Source of the DNA: an uncultured Lachnospiraceae bacterium
GTDB lineage: Bacteria > Bacillota > Clostridia > Lachnospirales > Lachnospiraceae
Length of the DNA stretch: 17,579 nucleotides
Direction: 5' to 3'
Assembly: GCA_900554925.1 (NCBI GenBank)
Contig: USJG01000031.1
Location: forward strand, 1-17,579
Notes under the pieces: model-generated
The model's input: only the letters and a program-made list of their open reading frames with translations
What the model was told of the DNA's origin: nothing
Database searches by the model: none
Translations under genes and position numbers: made by a program
Part shown: positions 1-7,600 of the stretch, piece after piece
Layout: each line of letters begins with the position of its first letter
Numbering within the stretch: the first letter of the stretch is position 1

Positions 1-1387
1 TTACAGAGGTATGTACCTGACATCCCTTCAGCCTGGGAAGCTGCTCCAATGCCTTTTTGGCATTTGCATCATTCAGCGCGGAAATTGAAAGCGCAATCAA
101 AATTTCATCGGTATGAAGACGGGGATTTTTACCTCCCAGATATTTGGTCTTTAATTCCTGGATCGGTTCAATGGCTTCAGGTGAAATCAAATGAGTGTCA
201 TGTTCAACGCCTCCCAGGTATTTTAATGCGTTCAGCAGAAGCGCTGCCGATGCCCCCAGAAGATCCGTGGTCTTAGAGGTAATGATCCTTCCGTCAGAAA
301 GCTCGATTGCCGCTGTGGGAACCCCCATTTCCTCCTCACGCTTCCTGGCTGCTACCGTTACTTTCCTGTCATCGGTAGTGATCTTTGCCTGCTTCATCAG
401 AAGCTCTATCTTGTAAACATCATTTTCTTTAGCTTTCCCTCTGATCACATCATTCATCGCTGTATAATAGCGGCGAATGATTTCCATATAAGATGCTTCC
501 CTGCAGACTTCATCATCCACAATACAGTTTCCTGCCATGTTAACACCCATATCCGTAGGGGACTTGTATGGGTTTTCTCCGTAAATACCTTCGAAAATCG
601 CATTTAGTACCGGGAATATCTCAATATCCCGATTGTAGTTAACAGTGGTCTCACCATAAGCCTCCAGATGAAAGGGATCGATCATATTAATATCATTTAA
701 ATCTGCCGTGGCCGCTTCATAGGCAAGATTTACCGGATGCTTTAAAGGAATATTCCAGATGGGAAAGGTTTCATACTTCGCATAGCCGGCCTTGATGCCT
801 CTTTTATTGTCATGGTAAAGCTGTGACAGACAGGTTGCCATTTTCCCGCTTCCCGGTCCCGGCGCTGTAACCACCACAAGAGGTCTTGTGGTTTCAATAT
901 ATTCATTTCTGCCATAGCCCTCGTCGCTGACGATCAGCGGAATATTAGAAGGGTATCCTTCTATGGCATAATGCAAATATACCTTAACATTTTTCTTTTC
1001 CAGCCTTTCCTTGAAATCTGCGGCTCTTGTCTGGCCTGCATAGTGGGTCAGCACTACACTCCCCACATAAAGGCCGCGGCTTTCAAATTCCTTCATTAAT
1101 CTCTGGACATCTTCATCATAAGTAATTCCAAGATCGCTGCGTATTTTATTCTTTTCAATATCAGCCGCGTTTATAACGATCACTATTTCTGCCCTGTCAG
1201 AAAGCTTCATCAGCATACGCAGCTTGCTGTCAGGCTCAAATCCAGGCAATACTCTCGATGCATGATAATCATCAAACAGTTTGCCTCCAAACTCAAGATA
1301 TAATTTATTTCCAAATTTGTTAATTCTTTCCTCTATATGCTCCGACTGCATTTTCAGATATTTTTCATTATCAAATCCCACTCTCAT
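1..1387 (-). CDS. DUF1846 / UPF0371 family protein, C-terminal end beyond window
   Basis: The reading frame is open from an ATG at 1387 to the window edge, giving 462 residues with no stop, so the C-terminus is missing; family members are about 500 residues. The translation begins MRVGFDNEKYLKMQ and continues with GGKLFDDYHASRVLPGF, which I recognise as the start of the DUF1846 (UPF0371) family. A glycine-rich loop, APGPGSGKMATC, lies at about residues 175-186 (K182) and resembles a phosphate-binding loop. No signal peptide or membrane segment is visible, so it is probably cytoplasmic. Structures exist for the family, but I know of no established biochemical role. The gene is transcribed divergently from pyrG and has its own candidate promoter. 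The ribosome site is modest (an AGG about 8 bases before the ATG). Family assignment is fairly sure; function is unknown. Confidence 0.85.
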   Translation of the reverse strand, partial: MRVGFDNEKYLKMQSEHIEERINKFGNKLYLEFGGKLFDDYHASRVLPGFEPDSKLRMLMKLSDRAEIVIVINAADIEKNKIRSDLGITYDEDVQRLMKEFESRGLYVGSVVLTHYAGQTRAADFKERLEKKNVKVYLHYAIEGYPSNIPLIVSDEGYGRNEYIETTRPLVVVTAPGPGSGKMATCLSQLYHDNKRGIKAGYAKYETFPIWNIPLKHPVNLAYEAATADLNDINMIDPFHLEAYGETTVNYNRDIEIFPVLNAIFEGIYGENPYKSPTDMGVNMAGNCIVDDEVCREASYMEIIRRYYTAMNDVIRGKAKENDVYKIELLMKQAKITTDDRKVTVAARKREEEMGVPTAAIELSDGRIITSKTTDLLGASAALLLNALKYLGGVEHDTHLISPEAIEPIQELKTKYLGGKNPRLHTDEILIALSISALNDANAKKALEQLPRLKGCQVHTSV

Positions 1388-1448
1388 AAGTCAAACCTGT
1401 TCTCTTTCTCCCAAAATTTTTAATTCCTCTGCTGTAATACCGATTCTA

Positions 1449-1477
1449 ATTGTAGCACAACCCTTCTTATTATTCCA
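1449..1477 (-). promoter_or_regulatory. Candidate promoter for the DUF1846 gene
   Basis: On the minus strand an extended -10 (TGC-TACAAT, hexamer at 1454-1449) follows a 17-base spacer and a weak -35 (TGGAAT, 1477-1472). The start of transcription would fall near 1442, giving a leader of about 55 bases. The extended -10 could compensate for the poor -35. Assigned from sequence only. Confidence 0.45.
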
Positions 1478-1539
1478 TAAAAAAGAAATTAACTAATATC
1501 AATTTTTTATAAAAAAGGGAATACTGTCAGCAATAGCTA

Positions 1540-1568
1540 TTGACAACAAAATCTCCCGGTGCTAAAAT
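1540..1568 (+). promoter_or_regulatory. pyrG promoter (sigma-A type, extended -10)
   Basis: TTGACA at 1540-1545, a 17-base spacer and TAAAAT at 1563-1568 preceded by TGC form a near-ideal vegetative promoter. Upstream DNA (1496-1517) is rich in A/T runs, as in an UP element. Transcription should start near 1573-1576 at an A, about 75 bases ahead of pyrG. A 12-base perfect palindrome, CAATAGCTATTG (1531-1542), overlaps the -35. Confidence 0.8.
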
Positions 1569-1582
1569 TTTTACATCAAGGC

Positions 1583-1620
1583 AAAGGCGCTATGAGACTG
1601 GCTCGTAGTGCCTTTTTTAT
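1583..1620 (+). terminator. Intrinsic terminator in the pyrG leader (putative attenuator)
   Basis: Bases 1583-1596 pair with 1602-1615 over 14 positions with two G-U wobbles around the loop ACTGG, and T-rich DNA follows (six T from 1613, then A and more T). It lies between the only visible plus-strand promoter and the pyrG ribosome site (AAGGAGAA, 1640-1647). The gene upstream runs the other way, so the hairpin has no upstream gene to end and can act only on pyrG transcripts. Known pyrG genes in Bacillus and Lactococcus are controlled by leader attenuation, which supports the reading. Confidence 0.75.
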
Positions 1621-1650
1621 TTTTAAAATATACTAATCTAAGGAGAAGTT

Positions 1651-3252
1651 ATGGCAGTAAAATATGTTTTTGTGACTGGCGGCGTTGTTTCAGGCTTAGG
1701 CAAAGGAATCACAGCCGCTTCTTTAGGTAGATTATTAAAGGCCCGCGGATATAAGGTAACTATGCAGAAGTTTGACCCTTATATCAATATTGACCCGGGC
1801 ACTATGAACCCCATTCAGCACGGTGAAGTTTTCGTTACCGATGACGGAACCGAAACCGACCTGGATCTTGGCCATTACGAAAGATTTATTGATGAAAATC
1901 TGGATAAAAATTCCAACGTTACCACCGGTAAAATTTACTGGTCGGTACTGCAGAAGGAACGCCGGGGCGATTATGGGGGTGGTACTGTTCAGGTAATTCC
2001 TCATATTACAAATGAAATTAAAAGCCGCTTCTACCGCAATTTCAGTGATGAGGAGACGAGAATCGCCATCATTGAAGTGGGCGGTACAGTAGGTGATATT
2101 GAAAGCCAGCCCTTCCTTGAATCTATCAGGCAGTTTCAGCATGAGATCGGACATGAAAATGCCATTTTGATTCATGTAACCTTAATCCCATACCTGAAGG
2201 CATCCCAGGAAATGAAAACCAAGCCTACCCAGGCCAGTGTAAAGGAATTGCAGGGAATGGGCCTGTGGCCTGACATTCTGGTGTGCAGAAGCGAACATCC
2301 TTTAGATCAGGGAATCAAAGATAAAATTGCCCTGTTCTGTAATGTGCCTAATAATCATGTCTTACAGAACCTTGATGTTGAGTATTTGTACGAGGCACCT
2401 CTTGCCATGGAAAATGAACATCTGGCACAGGTTGCCTGCGAATGCTTAAAGCTGGAATGCCCGGAGCCGGATCTTACCGACTGGAAAGCAATGGTTGAAG
2501 ATTTACGCACACCTACCAGCGAAGTCACAATTGCGTTGGTGGGCAAATATGTTCAGCTTCATGATGCATATATCAGTGTAGTTGAAGCACTGAAGCATGG
2601 CGGCATCTCCAATCATGCCACGGTAAACATTAAATGGGTGGATTCCGAAGCAGTGACGGAACAAACAGCAGATGCCCTTTTAAGCGATGTAAACGGTATT
2701 CTTGTGCCCGGCGGCTTTGGCCCCCGCGGAATTGAGGGCAAAATCCGCGCCATCTCCTATGCCAGAACTCATAATATCCCTTTTCTCGGCCTCTGCCTTG
2801 GCATGCAGCTTTCTATTGTAGAATTTGCACGCAATGTAGTTGGCTATAATGATGCAAACAGCATTGAACTTGATCCTGCCACCACACATCCGGTCATTGC
2901 GCTTATGCCTGACCAGAACGGCGTGGAGGACATTGGCGGAACCTTAAGGCTGGGTTCCTACCCCTGTGTACTGGACAAGACCTCAAAGGCATATGAACTG
3001 TACGGAGAAGAAACCATTCACGAACGCCACAGACACCGTTATGAAGTAAACAATGATTACCGCAATGCCCTGATTGAACACGGCATGAAGCTTTCCGGGC
3101 TTTCCCCTGACGGACGCATTGTGGAAATGTGCGAACTGCCGGAGCATCCCTTCTTTATGGCGACACAGGGGCATCCGGAATTAAAATCCAGACCCAACAG
3201 ACCTCATCCTTTATTTAAAGGATTTGTAAAGGCGGCTTTGGAAAATAAATAA
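1651..3252 (+). CDS. pyrG: CTP synthase (glutamine hydrolysing)
   Basis: This enzyme makes CTP from UTP, ATP and glutamine, the last step of de novo pyrimidine nucleotide synthesis, in the cytoplasm. The product is 533 residues, the normal family length. Residues 1 to about 266 form the amidoligase domain, with the P-loop-like GGVVSGLGKG at 10-19 and the FDPYINIDPGTM segment. The C-terminal half is a class I glutamine amidotransferase, with PGGFGPRG, the nucleophile Cys382 in GLCLGMQ and the triad partners His508 and Glu510 in GHPE. The ATG at 1651 follows AAGGAGAA by three to four bases from its end. The gene stands alone as a single transcription unit between its leader attenuator and a strong terminator, as often seen for pyrG. 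Nothing is missing from the active sites. Confidence 0.98.
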   Translation: MAVKYVFVTGGVVSGLGKGITAASLGRLLKARGYKVTMQKFDPYINIDPGTMNPIQHGEVFVTDDGTETDLDLGHYERFIDENLDKNSNVTTGKIYWSVLQKERRGDYGGGTVQVIPHITNEIKSRFYRNFSDEETRIAIIEVGGTVGDIESQPFLESIRQFQHEIGHENAILIHVTLIPYLKASQEMKTKPTQASVKELQGMGLWPDILVCRSEHPLDQGIKDKIALFCNVPNNHVLQNLDVEYLYEAPLAMENEHLAQVACECLKLECPEPDLTDWKAMVEDLRTPTSEVTIALVGKYVQLHDAYISVVEALKHGGISNHATVNIKWVDSEAVTEQTADALLSDVNGILVPGGFGPRGIEGKIRAISYARTHNIPFLGLCLGMQLSIVEFARNVVGYNDANSIELDPATTHPVIALMPDQNGVEDIGGTLRLGSYPCVLDKTSKAYELYGEETIHERHRHRYEVNNDYRNALIEHGMKLSGLSPDGRIVEMCELPEHPFFMATQGHPELKSRPNRPHPLFKGFVKAALENK

Positions 3253-3265
3253 TATTATGGATGCG

Positions 3266-3299
3266 AAAACAGGTACATGACCAGTCATGTACCTGTTTT
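3266..3299. terminator. Bidirectional terminator between pyrG and the aminotransferase gene
   Basis: A perfect 16-bp inverted repeat (3266-3281 with 3284-3299) has A4 on its left and T4 on its right arm, so each strand ends in a U run. It sits between two converging genes, 14 bases after the pyrG stop and 21 bases after the minus-strand aminotransferase stop, and can serve both. Confidence 0.9.
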
Positions 3300-3320
3300 G
3301 TAAAAACCTTATCTCTTTTG

Positions 3321-4493
3321 TTACTTCTTTTCTTCCCTGAGTCTGTCAATAAATGCTTTCATCTTATCTAAGGCAATCTTTAAATTTTCCAGAGAGTAAG
3401 CATAAGAAATTCTAAGGAACCCTTCTCCGCAATCGCCAAAAGCGGTTCCAGGTACCACTGCCACTTTTTCTTCCTGAAGCAGCCTGCCAGCAAACTCTTC
3501 ACTGGTCATACCAAATTCCTTAATGCTGGGAAATACATAAAAGGCTCCGTAAGGCTCAAAGCACGCAAGCCCCATCTCCTTAAATTCATGCATCAGGAAT
3601 CTTCTTCTCTGATTATAGGATTCACGCATCATTGCCACATCATCATCGCCGTTTTTCAGAGCCTCCACAGCGGCGTACTGGCTGGTAGTAGGCGCACACA
3701 TAATAGCAAACTGGTGGATCTTAAGCATCTGCTCCATAATTTCTTTTGGTGCCAGCGCATATCCAAGACGCCATCCGGTCATCGCATAGGATTTTGAAAA
3801 ACCGTTGATAAGAACCGTTCTCTCCTGCATCCCCGAAATACTTGCGATAGAAATATGCTTTCCTTTATAGGTAAGCTCTGAATAAATTTCATCGGAAATA
3901 ACGAAAATGTCCTTTTCACGGATCACTTCCGCAATTTCCTCCAGATCTTCCTTTTCCATGATAGCACCTGTAGGATTATTAGGGAAAGGTAAAATCAAGA
4001 TCTTGGTTTTATCTGTAATGGCTTCCCTAAGCTCTTTTGCGGTCAGTCGAAATTCATTTTCTTCTTTCAACTCAATAATGACAGGAACCGCATCTGCCAG
4101 AATTGCGCAGGGTTCGTAGGAAACATAACTGGGCTGGGGAATCAGTACTTCTTCCCCCGGATTGATCATAGCCCGCAGTGCAATATCAATTGCTTCGGAA
4201 CCTCCCACCGTAACAATTACTTCATGCTCCGGGTCATAGGAAATTCCCTGGGTTCTTTTAATATATTTTGTGATTTCTACCTTTAGTTCCTTCAATCCTG
4301 AATTTGAGGTGTAAAAAGTTCTTCCCTTTTCCAGGGAATAAATGCCCTCATCCCTGATATGCCAGGGTGTATCAAAATCAGGCTCCCCCACGCCCAGTGA
4401 AATAGCGTCCTCCATTTCACTGACTATGTCAAAAAATTTACGAATGCCTGAGGGTTTGATTTCTACGATCTTATCTGATAATGGATTTCTCAT
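3321..4493 (-). CDS. PLP-dependent class I/II aminotransferase, PatA-like
   Basis: This is a 390-residue fold-type I aminotransferase that would move amino groups between an amino acid and a 2-oxo acid using pyridoxal phosphate. Visible hallmarks are the cofactor lysine K234 in SKSYAMTGWRLGY, N173 in NNPTGA, D201 in SDEIYSELTY and the carboxylate-binding R361 in FLRISYA. The whole protein, including GIRKF near the N-terminus and GAFYVFPSIKEFGMTS, resembles Bacillus PatA (aminotransferase A), whose substrate range is broad, so the substrate cannot be stated. Its ATG overlaps the stop of the preceding Lrp-type gene by four bases (ATGA), implying translational coupling and joint control. It is last in its operon and ends before the 3266-3299 terminator. 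Confidence 0.93.
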   Translation of the reverse strand: MRNPLSDKIVEIKPSGIRKFFDIVSEMEDAISLGVGEPDFDTPWHIRDEGIYSLEKGRTFYTSNSGLKELKVEITKYIKRTQGISYDPEHEVIVTVGGSEAIDIALRAMINPGEEVLIPQPSYVSYEPCAILADAVPVIIELKEENEFRLTAKELREAITDKTKILILPFPNNPTGAIMEKEDLEEIAEVIREKDIFVISDEIYSELTYKGKHISIASISGMQERTVLINGFSKSYAMTGWRLGYALAPKEIMEQMLKIHQFAIMCAPTTSQYAAVEALKNGDDDVAMMRESYNQRRRFLMHEFKEMGLACFEPYGAFYVFPSIKEFGMTSEEFAGRLLQEEKVAVVPGTAFGDCGEGFLRISYAYSLENLKIALDKMKAFIDRLREEKK

Positions 4494-4972
4494 GGTGTCA
4501 CTTTCTCCCTTGTATCTTCATATTTTTTAGCAAGTATGGTGCCGTGGTCTTTGTATTTCTTTAAGATAAAGTGTGTGGCCGTGCTGAGCACGCCATCTAA
4601 TGTGGAAAGCTTATCTGATACAAAGCTGGATACTGCTTTTAAGGATTTGCCCTCTAAAGTTACCAGAAGATCATAGCCGCCGGAAATCAGATATACACTG
4701 TTTACCTCAGGGTACTTATAAATTCTCTCAGCAATATTGTCATAACCCTGTCCTCTTTGAGGCGTAATGCGTACTTCGATCAGAGCAGTTACCTTTTCAA
4801 TGGTAGTTTTTTCCCAATCGATCATGGTATGATACCCACAGATGATCCCTTCCTCCTCCATTGCCTTCAGCTCATTGGCAATATCGATTTCCTGGGCGCC
4901 TAAAATAACCGCCAGCTCCCTTATATCAATTCGGCTGTTCTTTTCTATTATTGCTAAAATCTGTTCTCTCAT
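4490..4972 (-). CDS. Lrp/AsnC family transcriptional regulator
   Basis: The 160-residue product has the two-part Lrp/AsnC layout. An N-terminal helix-turn-helix (about 1-50, with ILAIIEKNSRIDIRELAVIL) is followed by a RAM/effector-binding domain (about 65-145, with VNSVYLISGGYDLLVTLEG). Such proteins form dimers or octamers that bind amino acids and control amino-acid genes. A strong AGGAGG lies 8 bases before the ATG. The gene starts 12 bases after the AIR-synthase-like gene and overlaps the PatA-like aminotransferase gene by four bases, so the likely target includes that amino-acid gene and perhaps its own operon. The C-terminal tail after residue 145 is Lys/Glu rich and of no known role. 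The family call is firm; the ligand is unknown. Confidence 0.93.
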   Translation of the reverse strand: MREQILAIIEKNSRIDIRELAVILGAQEIDIANELKAMEEEGIICGYHTMIDWEKTTIEKVTALIEVRITPQRGQGYDNIAERIYKYPEVNSVYLISGGYDLLVTLEGKSLKAVSSFVSDKLSTLDGVLSTATHFILKKYKDHGTILAKKYEDTREKVTP

Positions 4973-4984
4973 GGAATTTTCCTC

Positions 4985-6001
4985 CTAAATAAATGATAGT
5001 TTATATATTTCATCCGGCACAGGCGGTTCTAAGTATCTGATTTCCTCCTGATTGGCTATAATCTTGTCATTTCCAGCATTTGTGTTTCCAATGGCACAAG
5101 CGAAAATGCCCTCAGCTTCCAGGTTTTTCACCAATCCCTGCCCATCCTGCGTCAGCATGATAAGAGCCCCACCGGATAAAAGCTGATAGGGATTCAGATT
5201 ATAAAACTCGCAGATCTCAATGGTCTCCTGCCTTACCGGAATCTTTTTTAAATCTATGTAAAGTCCAACGCCTAATTTACGGGATACCTCCCACAATGCA
5301 CCAAAAATCCCACCGTTTCTCACATCATGCATTGCATAAGCGCCGGACTTAAGGGCTATGGCGGCCTCCGAAGCTATAGATAAGTAATTTACCTGCTCCC
5401 TGGCCATGGAAATCAGGGGAGCCGGATAAGGCTTCCTTAGCTCTGTTTCCTTTTCTCCTGCTATAATAGAGGTTCCTTCCATTCCGATCCATTTGCTCAC
5501 TACAATGTCAAGTCCCTCCGCCAAAGTCCCTCTGCTTTTTTCTGCCTTTGGAACATCCTCTGCTGTATATAAATACATGCCTACGGCCGTTGCCGTAATA
5601 ACTGGCCAGTTCACTGCTTTACTTACCTCTGTGTGTCCGCCTGCAATCTGCAGATTCAATTCCTGACAGCAGTTTTCCGCCTGCCCCATTATTTCCTTTA
5701 GTAAAGCCTCCTCCGACTCTTCCGGAAGAGTGATCGACAAAGTAACCGCAGTTGGAACCGCTCCTGCTGCCCACAGATTGTTTGCCGCCGCCATGACCGC
5801 AAGGTAAGAAGCCTTTTTTACCGGCAGGGTTATGGTCTGTGAAGAAACAAAAGCTCCATATCCGTCCCCGGGATTTTTCCATGATAAAAAGGCGCAGTCT
5901 TCCCCTATGCCTGCGCCTTTAACCACTTCTTCCCTATGATTCTTTATCTGTCTTAATACGGAACGTTTTAAAATGCTTTCGGATATTTTTCCTGTTTTCA
6001 T
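4985..6001 (-). CDS. AIR-synthase-related (PurM/HypE-like fold) protein, divergent
   Basis: The product is 338 residues from the ATG at 6001, which sits after AGGG and 13 bases past the VanW stop. A longer frame reaching 6136 adds an Arg-rich stretch that is only the antisense phase of the VanW Ala/Pro tail, so I reject it. The sequence shows the AIRS N-terminal and C-terminal domains: GIGEDCAF (31-38), AGGHTEVS (120-127), GMEGTSIIAGE (173-183) and GGIFGALWEVS (230-240). Enzymes of this fold (PurM, ThiL, HypE, SelD) use ATP bound by acidic residues. Here the usual ND motif reads NN (74-75), the usual D in the strand before it is Q55, and the usual D-V-T-E-G-G reads DVRNGG (226-231). The C-terminal PRIC cysteine tail of true HypE is absent. 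I would not call it HypE; its reaction is unknown. It lies between vanW and the Lrp gene. Confidence 0.8.
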   Translation of the reverse strand: MKTGKISESILKRSVLRQIKNHREEVVKGAGIGEDCAFLSWKNPGDGYGAFVSSQTITLPVKKASYLAVMAAANNLWAAGAVPTAVTLSITLPEESEEALLKEIMGQAENCCQELNLQIAGGHTEVSKAVNWPVITATAVGMYLYTAEDVPKAEKSRGTLAEGLDIVVSKWIGMEGTSIIAGEKETELRKPYPAPLISMAREQVNYLSIASEAAIALKSGAYAMHDVRNGGIFGALWEVSRKLGVGLYIDLKKIPVRQETIEICEFYNLNPYQLLSGGALIMLTQDGQGLVKNLEAEGIFACAIGNTNAGNDKIIANQEEIRYLEPPVPDEIYKLSFI

Positions 6002-6014
6002 AGCTGTCCCTATT

Positions 6015-7556
6015 CTACTGTGCCGGTGCCTGCTCTGGTGACGTTTCCGCCGGTACCGCCGCGCCGCCTGCCGGTGCCTGGGCTGGTGCTTCGGCCGCAG
6101 GAGGCGCCGCCGCCGCTGCAAGGGCTGCAGCAACATTTTTTACATGATCTATATTATTAGTAGCTACAGCAGCCATAATTTCATTATATACATTGGGATC
6201 GGCTGTGGCAACACCTACGGTAGCCGTACGCGGAGCTACCTGATAAGAACTGGAATTTACCTGCTCGCGGCTTACCTCTTCCCCATTCTCTGTTACAATC
6301 TTCCAAAGGTTTGCCTTATACCCTATATGGGCAGACTGTACGGAAACAGAACCTACCGGCAGAGAAGCGTCTGTGTAGATCACTTCTGCATCCGGATAAG
6401 TCTTGCTGATCACTTCGCTCTCATAGCGGACCTGGCGGGTACTTTCTCTTGTCTCCATTCCGTAGATAGTAAAGTGAAGCTGTTTATCGTCCGTAGTATA
6501 GCCTTCGATATAAATGGGGGCCTGTGTATTATTTACAAACTTGAAATCTTTTCCTGAGGACTCTGCAATTGCCGCATCTGCTGAAGGATCTACATAAGTT
6601 ACGATCATGGAATGATTATGCCTCTCCGTAACCTCCAGCTCTGACAAAAGCACAGCATTATAAAGGGTAGTGGAAACCTGGCAGATACCGCCGCCTAGAC
6701 TGTCTACCACCTGTCCGTTCAGATAGGAGCCTGCCATATAATATCCATTTGCTGCTGAAAAAGGAGCAACTGCTTCATAGGTTGAAAATTCATCTCCCGG
6801 ATAAAGCGTCGTTCCGTTGATCAGTTCACAGCCATTGCGCACATTTGCGCTTCTGGAGGCTCCTGAAGTCTTAAAGCTGGTAGAAAAGGTTCCAAGCACA
6901 TCCTTTACCTTTAAAAGTTCTTCCTCACTGCCTCTGGCCTCTTTCACCGTAATAGACAGTTCAAGAGAATCTTCCTGCCTGTTCCAGTCATTATTTAGAT
7001 AGTTAAAGATCAGATCTATGGAAGCTGTTTCATCTACTACCTGACCCGTCTGTCCCGGAATGATCACAAAGCTTCCATTTTCTCTGGTAAGAGTCGCATC
7101 TGCGGCCTCCTGGTTGTATACAGAGCACTTCTCTGCCAGAAGGCTTTTGACTAACTCCCTGTCAATATCAAACTCCAATTGATATACTTTGGGCTGGTAC
7201 TGCAGATCCTTAGCAGCCTTATAACGCTGCACAACATTCCCTACCTGGCCAATAGCTGCCGCTTCATCAACGATTTCCTGATTGCTCCAATAAAACCCAA
7301 TATCAGCAGGCGTAATCTGCACCTGGCTTTTGCCAACTGCAACTAAAGTAATTACTTTATCAGAAATACTGTCCACATACTCCTCTATCATGGACCTGGC
7401 TTCCTTTGCGGTTTTGCCCTCCAGAGACATTTCTTCAACATAAATGCCGCTTAATATTTTATTTTCTTCTTCCTGGGCCCTTACCTGCAATCCCGGTATG
7501 GCTGCTGCCATGAATATCAGTCCGGCACAAATAAGACTTTTGATAAATTTTTTCAT
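6015..7556 (-). CDS. Exported VanW family protein with PG-binding and G5-like domains
   Basis: The 513-residue product starts with a signal peptide (KK, hydrophobic core, cleavage likely after VRA at residue 27). PG_binding_4-type domains (about 35-215) are followed by the VanW domain (about 225-365), with GGGICQVSTTLYNAVL around Cys292 and RHNHSM. A G5-like module follows (about 385-455, ending GYKANLWKIVTENGEEVSRE and VAPRTATVGV). The last 45 residues are almost pure Ala/Pro/Glu. Proteins of this build are cell-surface or wall-associated; VanW itself is an accessory protein of vancomycin resistance clusters, but no resistance enzymes are present here and the exact job is unknown. A GAGG site lies ahead of the ATG, just after a 20-base inverted repeat. 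It is the second gene of the operon headed by the small membrane peptide. Confidence 0.9.
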   Translation of the reverse strand: MKKFIKSLICAGLIFMAAAIPGLQVRAQEEENKILSGIYVEEMSLEGKTAKEARSMIEEYVDSISDKVITLVAVGKSQVQITPADIGFYWSNQEIVDEAAAIGQVGNVVQRYKAAKDLQYQPKVYQLEFDIDRELVKSLLAEKCSVYNQEAADATLTRENGSFVIIPGQTGQVVDETASIDLIFNYLNNDWNRQEDSLELSITVKEARGSEEELLKVKDVLGTFSTSFKTSGASRSANVRNGCELINGTTLYPGDEFSTYEAVAPFSAANGYYMAGSYLNGQVVDSLGGGICQVSTTLYNAVLLSELEVTERHNHSMIVTYVDPSADAAIAESSGKDFKFVNNTQAPIYIEGYTTDDKQLHFTIYGMETRESTRQVRYESEVISKTYPDAEVIYTDASLPVGSVSVQSAHIGYKANLWKIVTENGEEVSREQVNSSSYQVAPRTATVGVATADPNVYNEIMAAVATNNIDHVKNVAAALAAAAAPPAAEAPAQAPAGGAAVPAETSPEQAPAQ

Positions 7557-7570
7557 AATCTGCCTCGCAT

Positions 7571-7590
7571 ATGACAGATTTATCTGTCAT
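7571..7590. repeat. 20-base perfect inverted repeat ahead of vanW
   Basis: ATGACAGAT, two T, then ATCTGTCAT: nine perfect base pairs around two bases, lying 14 bases upstream of the vanW ATG and just before its ribosome site. No T run follows on either strand, so it is not a terminator. It could be an operator or an mRNA stem limiting vanW translation relative to the small peptide gene before it. Confidence 0.6.
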
Positions 7591-7600
7591 AAAATTTGCT

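Noticed and set aside
1735..2175. 146-codon minus-strand open frame inside pyrG
   Set aside because: pyrG is unmistakable on the other strand; this frame has no recognisable motif or ribosome site.
4985..6001. Hydrogenase maturation factor HypE
   Set aside because: No C-terminal PRIC cysteine tail and no other hyp genes nearby; only the fold is shared.
6002..6136. Arg-rich 45-residue N-terminal extension of the AIR-synthase-like gene
   Set aside because: It lies in another phase of the VanW Ala/Pro codons, has no ribosome site, and the ATG at 6001 has a suitable AGGG and family-typical start.
6144..6557. 137-codon plus-strand open frame inside vanW
   Set aside because: Antisense shadow; Tyr/Ile/Arg-rich product without domain resemblance.
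6015..7556. VanW gene as evidence of a vancomycin resistance cluster
   Set aside because: No VanH, VanA/B ligase, VanX or VanRS two-component genes are present; VanW-domain proteins are common in Clostridia outside resistance loci.
7571..7590. Terminator between the small-peptide gene and vanW
   Set aside because: The inverted repeat has no T run after it on either strand.
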